Source: Burkholderiales bacterium (GTDB taxonomy: Bacteria > Pseudomonadota > Gammaproteobacteria > Burkholderiales > WYBJ01). From it: a DNA stretch of 64,000 nucleotides. The position numbers were made by a program, and so were the translations under genes. The stretch spans positions 558,001 to 622,000 of the forward strand of contig JALHQN010000001.1 of the NCBI GenBank assembly GCA_022841915.1, given 5' to 3'. Under the pieces are notes generated by a model that saw nothing but the letters and a program-made list of their open reading frames with translations, made no database searches and was not told the DNA's origin. Shown here in pieces: positions 33,649 through 44,622 of this stretch (positions within the stretch are counted from its first letter, which is position 1; the number at the start of each line of letters is the position of its first letter).

Positions 33649-36600
33649 ATGCTGCCTAAGAAGCGAAGCGCCAGAAATGCCACGGTATGGGCATTGATCG
33701 CGGCGCTCCTCAATCCCGCTGTCATGGTGCCCGGCGCCTTCGGCCGGGATACCGACATCTTCATGGGCCTCGCATCTTCGGTGACGACAGCGGAACCGAA
33801 CATCCTGCTGTTGCTGGACACCTCAGATTCGATGAACACCTACGAGGGCTGGCGCGAGTACGAAGGCGCGTACGACTCTCACGTCGAGTATCTCTGGAAC
33901 GATCCCAATTACATCAACACGATTACGACGACCGCGCCGAACGCCGACTTCAGCAACGTCGGCTCCTCGCCGAACAATTACTTCGTCGGCTACAGCGGCT
34001 CTTGCCCGAGCGCCACCAACACGCAGTGCCCGCGCGACTCGGGCTACTTCGCCGGATCCACGGATGCGATTCGTGCAGCGCTGAAGACGACCGTGCTCGC
34101 CTATGCGGGAGCGACCGAAAGCGGCGACCCGGGAGCGCGCTCGACCTTTCGCAATTACAACGACGCTTCGTGGATCTACTGGCTGCCCACAGGCACCGCC
34201 GAAACCGACAACCGGCTTTGGTCGCTCACGTTCAACCGTTTCGTCGGTGGTGTTCGGGTGTCGAACTTCAGCAGCACCAACGGCACCGCCAACCCTGTCG
34301 TGCGGGGTGGATTCAACTACGGCAACAACAACAATCGAACCGTCGGCACCACGCTGCATACGTCGAGCGGCACGCTGAACCGCTGCACCGCTTCGCTGGA
34401 CCAACTTCTGCCCTCCACGGTCTACGCCCCGACAGAGCACGCCCGCAACAGCGGAAAATGGACCAATCAGTCATGGCTGCGCTACGAGCGCTGGCTCAAT
34501 CTCGAGAACTCGCGCGCCTCGGCCTATCCGGGCGATCACAACACGGTGAATCTGGGCGGCACCAACTACCGGATCGGATACAGCGGCAGCTTGGGTTACG
34601 ATCCCGCGATCACGCCGTTCCCCGGCCCGACCGATCCCATCGTCAATGCCCCCGGCAGCACGCCGCGCGGCGTCGCGGCGCCGCCCGCTCCGACCATTAC
34701 GCGCTTCCGCGACAACGTCGGCACCAATGGATCGCAAGGACAGCCGATTCGCGTGCAGGACGACACGGGCTCGAACGGTTTCGCCGATGATCCCACGGAT
34801 TCGCATGCGGGCTGGACACCCCTCAAGGCAGACCTCGGCGGCTACGTCTTCCAGAGCGCAGTCAACAACTTGTCGCAGGCCAACCTCACAGCGCTCAGAG
34901 GCGTGTACGGCTATGGCCTGCTCGCGGTGAACGGCGCCAGCGCCGTCGAACTCGAGCGGTTCAGCGCCTGGCTCGGCAACCGGGATGTCGCGACAACGGC
35001 TTTCGGCTTGGTGACGGGCACCCCCGCTTACTACAACATTCGCCCGGGCGACATCAGCGTGACCAGCGGCACGACGACCAACACGTGCACCCGCACCTGC
35101 GGAGCGGTCGCCGTGGGCGCAGCCGGCCCCACCAGCGATGGTGCGGACGGCAACAACACCACCCGCTTCTACTACCAACCGAACGGCAGCGGTCAATACT
35201 GCAATCCTAACGGCACCCTATCGGGGAACTGCGCCAGCTTGGGCGGTAGCGTCGCCGATCCACCCTTGTGCACCACCGCAGGCATACAGAACTACGTCAA
35301 CCGCAACAATACGGGTTGCAGTTGGACGGGCCGCAGTTCCAAGTACGTCGAAGGGGTGGGCACGGTCTTTTACGGCGGCACCTGTTCGGGCAGTTGTCGG
35401 GGCGCGGGTTTCGTGCTGGGCGGCGCCGATTGCCCGTCGGGCGCGACGAGCACGTCGTACTGCAACCAACCCACGTCCGGGAACAGCGGTGCCAACTGGC
35501 TGGGCACGTTCACGGTCGACGGCACCACCTACAACGGCGTCACCAAGAACGTGATCGGCACCTGCTCCGATGTGGGCGACACTCAGCAGGACTGCGCTAC
35601 GCGCAAGGGCTTCGCCTGCGTCTACGCCTCGAACAACGTGGCAACCTTCTGCCCCAACCGCACGAGCAGCGTCACCACCGGCGGCTCGGTGCTCAACTAC
35701 CCGCGCTACAACCGCAATGCCAACGAGGACAATCTCGTGCACGATTGCAAGGCCGACGAGCCGGCCAACAACGGCGGCGCGAACGTCTTCATGACGAACC
35801 AGAAGCGGGATTTCGACCGCTCCTACAACACCGCGATCAACACCACCAACACCACCGCGTCTTATACGACCAGCGCCGGCAATGCCATCACCGATGCACC
35901 GGCGATCGACCTGTACTCGGTCAACTACCTCAACTGGAAGTACGGCCCCAAGGGCCCGAGCGGCCATCCCATCGGCCGCAAGACACGCCTGCAGATCGCC
36001 AAGGATGCGCTGGCCGACTTGATCGCGACCACCGATGGCGTGCGCTTCGGACTCGAGACGTTCAACGCCTTGCCCGACGACTCCACTTTGCGCTCCACGC
36101 AAGGCAGCCAAGGCGGGAAGATCGTGTTCCCGGTCAAGCGCATGGGCAGCAACGCCGCGGATGTCGATTACGCCAACCGGGCAGCCTTGATCAACGTCAT
36201 CAACACCCAGTTGGCCAAGGCAGCCACGCCGCTTACGGAATCGTTGTACGAAGCCTACCTGTACTACAGCGGGCGAGCGCCGCGCTTCGGCACCTCGGGT
36301 GCCATCACGGCGAATTTCGGCGCAGCCGCACTACCTGCGGTCGGCGGCGGCAGTGTGACCGACGGCGCGGATCCCACCGCCGTCAGCGCCGGCAACTACG
36401 TCTCGCCCATCATGCTGAATCCTACGTCGGCCACGCCCTCGTCGTGTCAGAAGAACTTTGTCATCCTGCTGACGGACGGCGGTCCTGACAAAGACGTGGA
36501 TGCCAACGACCAGATCACGCCGAAGCAATACACGGCGCTCGCGGGAACCATCGCCCCCGACACACGGATCGACACGATCCAGACCGATACGACCAGCGGG

Positions 36601-39162
36601 CAATTCGAAGTCGGCGATCCCCCCTTGCCTTATGGCCCGGCCAGCATCGGAGATACCGGTCGCACCGATGGCGGCTACGTCTGGCTCGACGAACTGGCGT
36701 ACTTCATGAGCAAGGCCGACATGAGCCCGGGTGCGCGGCATAGCGCGACCGAAACGACGACCGATCAGCTGCTCGGCACTCAGACGGTCACGACTTACAC
36801 GATCGGTTTTGCCGGCGCCAACTCGCCCGTGCTCGAAAACGCAGCCAGCCGTTCTGGCGGCGCCTACTATATCGCCGAGGACAGCGCCCAACTCGCCGCC
36901 GCATTGACCGACGCGCTGATTCAGATCCGCGCATTCACGCCGACCGTCGCAGCGCCCACGGTGCCGCTGTCGGCGCTCAACAGAGCGCAGAACGCCCTCG
37001 ACGTCTATCTCGCCTTCTTCGCGCCCTCCCCCAGTCAGGCCTGGAAAGGCACGGTGAAGCGATTCCGCATTGGTGTCGGGGCAACCGATTGCGGCCCCGA
37101 CAAGGAGCTCTGCCTCATCGGGCAAACCGCGCTCGACGGCGGCTTCAAGGACATCGAGCGACTGGAGACCGACGCCCTCACCGGCTTCGAACAAGTCGTG
37201 GTGAATCCCGAAGCGGTGAGTTTCTGGAATCCCGTGACACTGCAAGACGGAAGCAAGCCCGACAAAGGCGGCACGGGCCACCAGCTGATCTCGGTTGCTG
37301 CCTACACCCCGGCGGCTCGCAAGGTCTATACGTTCCTGAGCTCGAACTCCTCGTCTCCGCCAACCAGCGCCGCGCTGACCGACGCCACCAATCTGGTGAC
37401 CGAGGACAACACGCGCATCACCAAGACGATGTTGGGCAACGCCGGCATGTCGGATGCGGCGCGAAGCACGCTGATCAATTACATTCGCGGCGGCAATCCG
37501 GCCGATGCCTCCTGCAGCGATGCGTACGATCCAGGCAACATCACCGCATGCGCGGCGTGGCGGTCGTGGGCGCATGCGGACGTGCAGCATTCCCGGCCCA
37601 CGATCATCGCTTACGACACCACGCCGGTCGCCGATGCCCAGGCTCCCGGAAACGAGCGCGCGACGACGCAATACCTCTTCTTCCTGACCAACGACGGGCT
37701 GCTGCATGCCGTCGACGCCACCACCGGCCAGGAAAAATGGGTTTTCCTGGTCGAGGAGGCCTTGCCCTTCATCAACGCAGTCATGACCAACGCCAACGGC
37801 GCGTCGCTCGATCTGGCGGACGGCAGTCCGGCATTCTGGGTGGACCGCGGCGACCGCAACGGCATCGTCGATGGCTCGGAGCGCGTGTGGCTGTACTTCG
37901 GCCTGCGGCGCGGAGGCAAGGCCTATTACGCGCTCGACATCACCAACATCGATTCGCCGCAATTCATGTGGCGGGTCACGCCGACGGAACGTTGCGCGGG
38001 TGCTTCGTGCAGCGCCAGCACCGACTATTCGCTGCTCGCCCAGACCTGGTCGACTCCGGTGGTGGCGCGGGTGGCGGCCACGACGGGTGCGTCCGGCGCC
38101 CGACCGGCCGGCAACGCCGATCCCGTGGTCATGTTCGGCGGCGGGTACGACCCGCAGCAGGACACCGAGCCGCTGCCAGCGGGAACGACGGCCGACACCA
38201 TAGGCAAAGCGCTCTTCGTGGTCGAAGGCTCGAACGGCACGCTGGTCAAGCGCTTCAGCAATGTCGCGGGCGACTTCATCAATGCAAGCGGCATCGATTG
38301 GAGCATTCCATCGGACTTGACGGTGCTCAACACGGATCTGGACGCGCAAGGCTTCATGGATCGGATCCTCGTCGGCGACGTCGGCGGAAACTTGTGGCGA
38401 TTCGACATCGGCGCACTCGATGCCGCGTCGTGGAAAGCCAAGCGACTCGCCATACTTTCCGACCCCGGGGTGCCCAATCGCAAGATCCTGTTCCCGCCTG
38501 TGGTCGTCCCGCAGTACGCCCCCTTCCCCGTGGAATGGGACGCGGTCTATGTCGGCACCGGCGACCGCGAGCATCCGTTGACCATGACATCATCGGACAA
38601 GATCTTCATGGTGGCCGACTTCGATATCGGGCTCACGGCGACCGCAGGCACCGCAGCCACCTTCTCGGCCGGAGACTTCCTCGGTCTGTCCGTGACGGAT
38701 ACACAAGGGGTCCTGCCGACGACGCTGGTGACCAAGCGCGGGTGGTACCGCGACCTCGACCCAGGCGAGAAAGTGACCGGACCTCCGTTCGTGTTCAATC
38801 AGAAGCTCCGTTTCAGCAGCTACAGTCCATCGGCAATCTCGAGCGAGTGTCTGCCGCCGGGCGAGGGCCGCCTGAACGAGATCAGCGCACTTTACGGGAA
38901 CATGGTCGACTTGAACGGCGACGGCTCCCTGACGGCGCGCGATCGCTACTATCCGGGCGTCAGCCGCGGGTACTACTCGCCGCTGCAGACGGTGATCATC
39001 CGTGGTTCGATCTACACGATCGGCTTCGCCGGCGGTAACGTCACGAACACGGCCACTCCGCCGGCATCCGGATGCGGCGCGGGAGCCCAGCTATTCAGCT
39101 GCCGCGAAGGTGTCGTCGGGGTTGCAAGGCGGACCTACTGGTACATGGAGCCCGAGCAATAG
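33649..39162 (+). CDS. pilY1: Type IV pilus tip adhesin PilY1 with a large insertion in its vWA domain
   Basis: An 1837-residue secreted adhesin and pilus-tip protein. Signal segment near residues 10-32; the vWA metal-site motif DTSDS starts at Asp57. The helix that normally follows (RKTRLQIAKDALADLI) appears only near residue 777, so about 700 residues, including a cysteine-rich stretch, are inserted. The rest of the vWA fold follows (FVILLTDGGPD, TYTIGFAG). The C-terminal third is the PilY1 beta-propeller: LFFLTNDGLLHAVDATTGQEKW, a calcium-type loop DRNGIVDGSE near residue 1405, and VGDVGGNLWRFD. A second EF-like loop, DLNGDGSLTARD, is near 1750. GAGG precedes the ATG at 33649. Last gene of the operon. 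Confidence 0.93.
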   Translation: MLPKKRSARNATVWALIAALLNPAVMVPGAFGRDTDIFMGLASSVTTAEPNILLLLDTSDSMNTYEGWREYEGAYDSHVEYLWNDPNYINTITTTAPNADFSNVGSSPNNYFVGYSGSCPSATNTQCPRDSGYFAGSTDAIRAALKTTVLAYAGATESGDPGARSTFRNYNDASWIYWLPTGTAETDNRLWSLTFNRFVGGVRVSNFSSTNGTANPVVRGGFNYGNNNNRTVGTTLHTSSGTLNRCTASLDQLLPSTVYAPTEHARNSGKWTNQSWLRYERWLNLENSRASAYPGDHNTVNLGGTNYRIGYSGSLGYDPAITPFPGPTDPIVNAPGSTPRGVAAPPAPTITRFRDNVGTNGSQGQPIRVQDDTGSNGFADDPTDSHAGWTPLKADLGGYVFQSAVNNLSQANLTALRGVYGYGLLAVNGASAVELERFSAWLGNRDVATTAFGLVTGTPAYYNIRPGDISVTSGTTTNTCTRTCGAVAVGAAGPTSDGADGNNTTRFYYQPNGSGQYCNPNGTLSGNCASLGGSVADPPLCTTAGIQNYVNRNNTGCSWTGRSSKYVEGVGTVFYGGTCSGSCRGAGFVLGGADCPSGATSTSYCNQPTSGNSGANWLGTFTVDGTTYNGVTKNVIGTCSDVGDTQQDCATRKGFACVYASNNVATFCPNRTSSVTTGGSVLNYPRYNRNANEDNLVHDCKADEPANNGGANVFMTNQKRDFDRSYNTAINTTNTTASYTTSAGNAITDAPAIDLYSVNYLNWKYGPKGPSGHPIGRKTRLQIAKDALADLIATTDGVRFGLETFNALPDDSTLRSTQGSQGGKIVFPVKRMGSNAADVDYANRAALINVINTQLAKAATPLTESLYEAYLYYSGRAPRFGTSGAITANFGAAALPAVGGGSVTDGADPTAVSAGNYVSPIMLNPTSATPSSCQKNFVILLTDGGPDKDVDANDQITPKQYTALAGTIAPDTRIDTIQTDTTSGQFEVGDPPLPYGPASIGDTGRTDGGYVWLDELAYFMSKADMSPGARHSATETTTDQLLGTQTVTTYTIGFAGANSPVLENAASRSGGAYYIAEDSAQLAAALTDALIQIRAFTPTVAAPTVPLSALNRAQNALDVYLAFFAPSPSQAWKGTVKRFRIGVGATDCGPDKELCLIGQTALDGGFKDIERLETDALTGFEQVVVNPEAVSFWNPVTLQDGSKPDKGGTGHQLISVAAYTPAARKVYTFLSSNSSSPPTSAALTDATNLVTEDNTRITKTMLGNAGMSDAARSTLINYIRGGNPADASCSDAYDPGNITACAAWRSWAHADVQHSRPTIIAYDTTPVADAQAPGNERATTQYLFFLTNDGLLHAVDATTGQEKWVFLVEEALPFINAVMTNANGASLDLADGSPAFWVDRGDRNGIVDGSERVWLYFGLRRGGKAYYALDITNIDSPQFMWRVTPTERCAGASCSASTDYSLLAQTWSTPVVARVAATTGASGARPAGNADPVVMFGGGYDPQQDTEPLPAGTTADTIGKALFVVEGSNGTLVKRFSNVAGDFINASGIDWSIPSDLTVLNTDLDAQGFMDRILVGDVGGNLWRFDIGALDAASWKAKRLAILSDPGVPNRKILFPPVVVPQYAPFPVEWDAVYVGTGDREHPLTMTSSDKIFMVADFDIGLTATAGTAATFSAGDFLGLSVTDTQGVLPTTLVTKRGWYRDLDPGEKVTGPPFVFNQKLRFSSYSPSAISSECLPPGEGRLNEISALYGNMVDLNGDGSLTARDRYYPGVSRGYYSPLQTVIIRGSIYTIGFAGGNVTNTATPPASGCGAGAQLFSCREGVVGVARRTYWYMEPEQ

Positions 39163-39183
39163 GCCGCAAGGCCTGACGGGCTC

Positions 39184-39214
39184 GTGACGCAGGCAAGAAG
39201 CCCGCCTGCGTCAC
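39184..39214. terminator. Hairpin between convergent pilY1 and ispH
   Basis: GTGACGCAGGC (39184-39194) pairs perfectly with GCCTGCGTCAC (39204-39214) across a 9-base loop, 22 bases after the pilY1 stop and 20 bases after ispH on the other strand. No T-run, so a bidirectional stem-loop terminator is only likely. Confidence 0.6.
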
Positions 39215-39233
39215 ATCGATCGAGCGTAGGTCG

Positions 39234-40160
39234 CTAGCGCGATGCCAGCGCCTTGGGCAGATGGAAGGTCACGTTCTCAGGCGTGCCGCTCAACTCGGAG
39301 ACGCGGGTGACTCCAAACGCCTTGAGCTGATCGATGACGGCAATCACCAGATTCTCCGGCGCCGAGGCGCCCGCGGTCAGGCCGATGCGCTGCTTGCCTT
39401 CGATCCAGCTTGGTTCCAATTCCTCGGCCTGATCGATCATGTAGGCTGGAACGCCGTGGTTCGCAGCCACCTCCCGCAAGCGGTTCGAGTTCGAACTGTT
39501 GGGCGAACCGACCACGATGACGACATCGCATTGCTGCGCCAGCTGCTTGACCGCATCCTGCCGGTTCTGCGTCGCGTAGCAAATGTCGTCCTTCTTGGGT
39601 GCAAGGATCTTCGGGAAGCGCGCACGCAGTGCATCGATGATCGAGCGAGCATCGTCCACCGACAAAGTCGTCTGCGTCACGTAAGCCAGATGATCGGGAT
39701 TGCGCACCGCGAGTTTCTCGACGTCCGCAGCAGTCTCTACCAGATAAATGCCTTGATTCACCTGGCCCATGGTTCCCTCCACCTCGGGATGACCCGCGTG
39801 ACCGATCATGACGATTTCGCGGCCTGCTTCCGCCGTCCGGCTGACTTCGACATGCACCTTGGTCACCAGCGGACAAGTCGCGTCGAAGACGCGCAAATTG
39901 CGCTCCTCGGCCTGTTGGCGAACCCCCTGGGAGACGCCATGCGCGCTGAAGATCACTGTCGCCCCCTCGGGCACATCGTCGAGTTCCTCCACGAATACCG
40001 CGCCTTTGCGACGCAGATCCTCGACAACGAACCGGTTGTGAACGACCTCGTGGCGTACGTAGATGGGTGCTCCGTGCAGTTCCAGTGCGCGCTCCACGAT
40101 CTCGATCGCACGATCCACACCGGCACAGAAACCCCTGGGATTCGCAAGCAATACTTCCAC
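39234..40160 (-). CDS. ispH: 4-hydroxy-3-methylbut-2-enyl diphosphate reductase
   Basis: Last step of the MEP pathway: reduces HMBPP to IPP and DMAPP with a 4Fe-4S cluster. The 308-residue protein has the three cluster cysteines Cys12 (RGFCAGV), Cys96 (DATCPLV) and Cys194 ([11 protein letters not shown]), plus HEVVHN and [10 protein letters not shown] for substrate binding. It is the last gene of the murJ-ribF-ileS-lspA-ispH operon. Dxs and IspA of the same pathway are encoded near 57-60 kb. Confidence 0.97.
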   Translation of the reverse strand: MEVLLANPRGFCAGVDRAIEIVERALELHGAPIYVRHEVVHNRFVVEDLRRKGAVFVEELDDVPEGATVIFSAHGVSQGVRQQAEERNLRVFDATCPLVTKVHVEVSRTAEAGREIVMIGHAGHPEVEGTMGQVNQGIYLVETAADVEKLAVRNPDHLAYVTQTTLSVDDARSIIDALRARFPKILAPKKDDICYATQNRQDAVKQLAQQCDVVIVVGSPNSSNSNRLREVAANHGVPAYMIDQAEELEPSWIEGKQRIGLTAGASAPENLVIAVIDQLKAFGVTRVSELSGTPENVTFHLPKALASR

Positions 40161-40215
40161 GGCAAGTTCCTTTCGCTGAAGATCGACCTGTCTTGCGCAA
40201 CGTCTACGGTTGTGA

Positions 40216-40752
40216 CTAGCTCGGCGACGCGCCCGTTCCTGCCCGCGACTCTCTGCGGCCCTGCAGAAACGCGTCGATGATGAGCAATGCCGCGCCGCAG
40301 CTGATGGCCGTATCGGCGACGTTGAACGCCGGAAAGTAATACGGCCCCCAGTGGAAATGCAGGAAGTCCACCACGGCGCCCAGGCGCACGCGGTCGATCA
40401 CGTTGCCGATCGCACCACCCAGGATGAGGCTCAGGGCGAGGCAGAAAGCCCGCTGGCCGGCCTGCGCGCGACTGATCATCCACACGATCCAGATCGATGC
40501 GATGACGCCGATCGTGATGAAGAATTCGCGCTGCCAACCCGATGCCCCGGCAAGAAAGCTGAACGCAGCGCCAGTATTACGGACATGCACCAGATCGAAC
40601 ACCGGTGCGACATACACGCTCGCGCCGAACGGCAGCAGGCTCTCGACGAGCCACTTGGTCCACTGGTCGAGCGCGATCACCAACCCGGACAGCAGCAGCC
40701 AACCGGCGATTAGTCGGCGTTCAAGCATAGGGCCGGGACTCGCCGTCGCCAT
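40216..40752 (-). CDS. lspA: Lipoprotein signal peptidase
   Basis: Signal peptidase II, an inner-membrane aspartyl protease that removes signal peptides from prolipoproteins. 178 residues, four transmembrane helices, catalytic Asp120 ([10 protein letters not shown]) and Asp147 (FNVADTAI). The gene overlaps the 3' end of ileS by 32 bases, the usual arrangement. An internal ATG nine codons in is a possible alternative start. The window encodes several likely substrates with lipoboxes. Confidence 0.96.
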   Translation of the reverse strand: MATASPGPMLERRLIAGWLLLSGLVIALDQWTKWLVESLLPFGASVYVAPVFDLVHVRNTGAAFSFLAGASGWQREFFITIGVIASIWIVWMISRAQAGQRAFCLALSLILGGAIGNVIDRVRLGAVVDFLHFHWGPYYFPAFNVADTAISCGAALLIIDAFLQGRRESRAGTGASPS

Positions 40753-43579
40753 GAAGATTGCTCACGCAGCGCCCGCACAAGGAGGGATGCTCGGGCGCGA
40801 TCCCGACGTCATGACGATAATGCCAGCAGCGATCGCATTTCACGCCCGTGCTGGGTTGCACGCGCACGGCAACGCCGTTCAGCCGGCTGGCAACCGCCTC
40901 GGGGTGGGAGCCACGCAGGATGCGCACTGCGGACGTGATGAAGACGAAGCGCAGATGCTCGCCGAAACGAGCGAGCATCTCGTGCTCGGCGTCCGAAGTC
41001 ACATAGAGCTCGACCTCCGCGGCCAACGCGGAGCCGATCTTTCCGGCCACACGCAAACCCTCCAGTTCCTTGCTTACATCCGCCCTCAGGCCGAGCAGGG
41101 TCTCCCATTGTGCATCCAGACGTTCGGCCTGCGGCACCGGAGGGACGGAATGCCACTCCTGCATGAAGATGCTTTCCTTGGGCTTGTCGGTCAGATGCGA
41201 CCAAGCCTCCTCGGACGTGAAGCTGAGAATGGGCGAGAACAGCCGGATGATCGCATGTGCGATGTGATACAGCGCATTCTGCGCTGCGCGCCGAGCCTTC
41301 GAATCGGTGCCTGCAGTGTAGAGACGATCCTTCAGCACATCCAGATAGAAGGATCCGAGCTGCTCCGAGCAATACTCGTGCAGTCGCTGCGTGATGAAAT
41401 GGAACCGATACTGCTCATAATCCTTGATCACTTCGCTCTGCAGCCGCGCCAGTCGCGAGACGGCGTAACGATCGATTTCCGCCCACGCCTCGGGTGGCAG
41501 CGCGTGCTGCACCGGATCGAAATCGGAAATGTTGGCGAGCAGGAATCGCAGCGTGTTGCGGATGCGACGATAGCTTTCGACCACGCGCTTGAGGATCTCA
41601 TCCGAGATCGAAAGCTCTCCGGAGTAATCCGTGGAGGCCACCCACAGCCGCAGGATATCCGCGCCCAGCGTGCCGACAACCTTCTGCGGTGCGATCACGT
41701 TGCCCAGCGACTTGCTCATCTTGCGCCCGTCGCCGTCGACGACGAACCCGTGGGTAAGCAGACTCTTGTAGGGAGCAACACCGTTGAGCATGCAGGAAAC
41801 CAGCAGCGAAGAATGGAACCAGCCTCGGTGCTGATCCGAGCCTTCGAGGTAGAGGTCGGCTGGAAAGCTCAGGGTATCTGCGTGCGAACCGCCGGCGCGA
41901 TTGCCCGGACCGCCGAGCACGGTCTCGTGGGTGGCCCCGGAATCGAACCACACATCGAGCGTATCGCGCACTTTCTCGTAGCGTTGAGCGTCGGTGGCAC
42001 CCAGCACATCCTCGGCCGTGACACTCTGCCAGGCCTCGATGCCCTCTATCTCCACACGCTGCGCGATGCTCTCCAGCACTTCCAGCGTTCGCGGGTGCAG
42101 GGCGCCTGTCTCGCGGTGCACGAAGAAGGGCATCGGCACACCCCACTGTCGCTGGCGCGACAGCGTCCAGTCGGGGCGGCCTGCGATCATCGCATGCAGT
42201 CTCGCCTTGCCCCATTCAGGAAAGAACTGAGTCGCTTCGACCCCCCGTAGAGCCGACGAGCGCAACGCCTCTGCGGGCCTCGTCCCATTGAACCCGGGCA
42301 CCTCGTCCATGCCGGCGAACCACTGGGTGGTCGCCCGATAGATCACGGGGGTCTTGTGCCGCCAGCAGTGCATGTAGCTGTGCGTATTGCCTTCGCTTGC
42401 GAAGAGCACGCCTTGCTCGCGCAAAGTCTCGACGACCTTGGGATTGGCATCCCAGATCAGCATGCCCCCGAACAAAGGCAGCGAGTCGGCATAGCGGCCA
42501 TCGGACAATACGGGATTGATGATCTCGTCGTCCTTCATCCCGTAACGGCGGCAAGACAGGAAGTCCTCCACGCCGTATGCCGGGGCGCTGTGAACGATGC
42601 CGGTGCCCTGTTCGGTCGTCACATAATCGCCGAGGAAAACCGGCGACTTGCGATCGTAAAACGGATGCCTGAACGCGATCCGCTCCAGTGCGGCACCCTG
42701 GCAGCGAGCCACGATCTTCCCAGAGAAGCCGTAGCGCTTCAGACAAGCCTCGACCAAGTCCTCCGCCAGCACCAGCAAGCCGCGCGGCGTGGCGACCAGG
42801 CAGTACGTGATCTCGGGATGCGCATTGAGCGCCTGGTTCGACGGCAGCGTCCAGGGCGTCGTCGTCCAGATCACGGCGAAACAGCGCTCGTCGGGCAATT
42901 GATCGAGCCCGAAGGCCTCGGCCAGGCGCTGCGGTTCGGCCACCGGAAAGCCGACATCGACGGCCACGTCCTTTCGGTCGGCGTACTCCACCTCGGCTTC
43001 GGCAAGCGCCGACCGGCAGTCGAAACACCAGTTGACCGGCTTCAGTCCGCGATACAGGTAGCCCTGCTCGAGCAGCCGTCCAAGCGTGCGGATCTCGTTC
43101 GCCTCGTTGGCGAAGTCCATGGTGCGATACGGATTGCCCCAGTCCCCCAGGACGCCGAGCCGGATGAAGTCCGTTTTCTGCCGCGCGATCTGCTCGGTCG
43201 CATAAGCGCGAGCCAACCGCTGTGTCTTGCCAGGCTCAAGGTTCTTGCCGTGATCCTTCTCGATCTGGACTTCGATCGGCATGCCATGGCAGTCCCAACC
43301 CGGCACATACGGCGCATCGAAGCCCATCAAGGTCCGGCTCTTGACGATGATGTCCTTGAGCACCTTGTTGACAGCGTGTCCGATGTGGATATCGCCGTTC
43401 GCATAAGGCGGGCCGTCGTGCAGGATGAACTGCGGCCGTCCGCGCCTGGCCTCCCGAATGCGAGCATAGAGGCCCTCGCGCTGCCATTGCTCGAGCATCG
43501 CCGGCTCGCGCCGCGCGAGATCGCCCCGCATGGGAAACGCCGTATCCGGCAGATTCAGGGTTTTCTTATAGTCGGTCAT
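40721..43579 (-). CDS. ileS: Isoleucyl-tRNA synthetase
   Basis: A 952-residue class I synthetase. HIGH motif at residues 65-68 (GDIHIGHAV), KMSKS at about 620 ([10 protein letters not shown]), editing domain in between ([17 protein letters not shown]), and a C-terminal zinc finger (CDRCWHYR and SLCGRCV, near 905-935). Length is typical for proteobacteria. It lies between ribF (44 bases upstream) and lspA, with which it overlaps. Confidence 0.98.
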   Translation of the reverse strand: MTDYKKTLNLPDTAFPMRGDLARREPAMLEQWQREGLYARIREARRGRPQFILHDGPPYANGDIHIGHAVNKVLKDIIVKSRTLMGFDAPYVPGWDCHGMPIEVQIEKDHGKNLEPGKTQRLARAYATEQIARQKTDFIRLGVLGDWGNPYRTMDFANEANEIRTLGRLLEQGYLYRGLKPVNWCFDCRSALAEAEVEYADRKDVAVDVGFPVAEPQRLAEAFGLDQLPDERCFAVIWTTTPWTLPSNQALNAHPEITYCLVATPRGLLVLAEDLVEACLKRYGFSGKIVARCQGAALERIAFRHPFYDRKSPVFLGDYVTTEQGTGIVHSAPAYGVEDFLSCRRYGMKDDEIINPVLSDGRYADSLPLFGGMLIWDANPKVVETLREQGVLFASEGNTHSYMHCWRHKTPVIYRATTQWFAGMDEVPGFNGTRPAEALRSSALRGVEATQFFPEWGKARLHAMIAGRPDWTLSRQRQWGVPMPFFVHRETGALHPRTLEVLESIAQRVEIEGIEAWQSVTAEDVLGATDAQRYEKVRDTLDVWFDSGATHETVLGGPGNRAGGSHADTLSFPADLYLEGSDQHRGWFHSSLLVSCMLNGVAPYKSLLTHGFVVDGDGRKMSKSLGNVIAPQKVVGTLGADILRLWVASTDYSGELSISDEILKRVVESYRRIRNTLRFLLANISDFDPVQHALPPEAWAEIDRYAVSRLARLQSEVIKDYEQYRFHFITQRLHEYCSEQLGSFYLDVLKDRLYTAGTDSKARRAAQNALYHIAHAIIRLFSPILSFTSEEAWSHLTDKPKESIFMQEWHSVPPVPQAERLDAQWETLLGLRADVSKELEGLRVAGKIGSALAAEVELYVTSDAEHEMLARFGEHLRFVFITSAVRILRGSHPEAVASRLNGVAVRVQPSTGVKCDRCWHYRHDVGIAPEHPSLCGRCVSNLHGDGESRPYA

Positions 43580-43623
43580 GAGCTAGCTCGCCAGAACGCG
43601 CAATGCATCGGGTGCGCGCCTGT

Positions 43624-44580
43624 TCATGGGGCCGCATCGCGAACGCACGATGCGGATGCCTCGTTGGAAAAATACTGTCGGGTGTGCGCGACATCGAGCG
43701 CGATTTGCTCACGCAGACTCTCGAGATCCGGGTACTTGAGTTCATCGCGCAGCTTGCTCAGAAACTCGACCTGGACGTGACAGCCATAGATGTCGCGCGA
43801 GAAATCGAGCAGATGCACCTCGAGCACAGGGATGCCCAGGCTGTCGATGGTCGGGCGAACGCCCAAGCTTGCCGCGCCCTCGACCGGCTCGCCGAGCCCG
43901 TGCACCCGCACAGCGAAAATCCCGCACAGCGCAGGCCGGTTGTGCCGCATGCGAACATTCGCCGTGGGAAACCCGAGCGTGCGGCCGATCCGGTTGCCCG
44001 CGACGACGCGCCCGCTGATCGTGTAGGGGCGCCCCAGGAGTTGGGTTGCCAAGAGCACATCGCCCGCGGCGAGCGCCTCCCGCACGGCAGTGCTGGACGC
44101 ACGACGGCCAGCAACCATCACGGAACTCATCGAGTGGACCTCGAATCCGAATTGCGAGGCGAGCGCGCGCAACAGCACGATATCGCCCGCGCGACGGGCG
44201 CCGAAGCGGAAATCGTCTCCGACCAGGAGCCAGCGCACGTCCAGGCCTCGCACGAGCATGTCCGAGACGAATGCCTCCGCCGCAGTGCGCGCAAAATCGA
44301 ATGTGAAGCGGCGAACGTAAACGCGATCGATGCCCAAGCTCGCGATCATTTCGATCTTCTCGCGCAAGGACGACAGGCGCGCAGGCGCCTGATCCGGCGC
44401 AAAGAACTCACGCGGATGCGGCTCGAACGTCATCACTGCTGCAGGCAATCCGCGCGCGGCCGCTTCTCGCTTGAGGCGCTCGAGCATCGCTCGATGCCCG
44501 AGATGGACACCGTCGAAATTGCCTATGGTTAGCGCGAGGGGGACGTCGGCGCGCGCCGGGATGTTACGGAAAACGCGCAT
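43624..44580 (-). CDS. ribF: Bifunctional riboflavin kinase / FAD synthetase
   Basis: Makes FMN and then FAD from riboflavin. 318 residues: N-terminal FAD synthetase with TIGNFDGVHLGHRAML and MTFEPHPREFF, and C-terminal riboflavin kinase with GRVVAGNRIGRTLGFPTANV, GIFAVRV and EVHLLDFSRDIYG. Position between murJ and ileS is conserved in proteobacteria. Riboflavin precursors come from RibBA encoded at 55-56 kb. Confidence 0.96.
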   Translation of the reverse strand: MRVFRNIPARADVPLALTIGNFDGVHLGHRAMLERLKREAAARGLPAAVMTFEPHPREFFAPDQAPARLSSLREKIEMIASLGIDRVYVRRFTFDFARTAAEAFVSDMLVRGLDVRWLLVGDDFRFGARRAGDIVLLRALASQFGFEVHSMSSVMVAGRRASSTAVREALAAGDVLLATQLLGRPYTISGRVVAGNRIGRTLGFPTANVRMRHNRPALCGIFAVRVHGLGEPVEGAASLGVRPTIDSLGIPVLEVHLLDFSRDIYGCHVQVEFLSKLRDELKYPDLESLREQIALDVAHTRQYFSNEASASCVRDAAP

Positions 44581-44622
44581 GACTACGCCGGCAAAAACGT
44601 GGATGTTACCTGAAATGGGCGC

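Noticed and set aside
36331-38574. 747-codon minus-strand open frame inside pilY1
   Set aside because: Exactly antisense to well-supported PilY1 domains; no motif or ribosome site. A consequence of third-position GC.
40403-42250. 615-codon plus-strand open frame over ileS and lspA
   Set aside because: Antisense to two unmistakable housekeeping genes.
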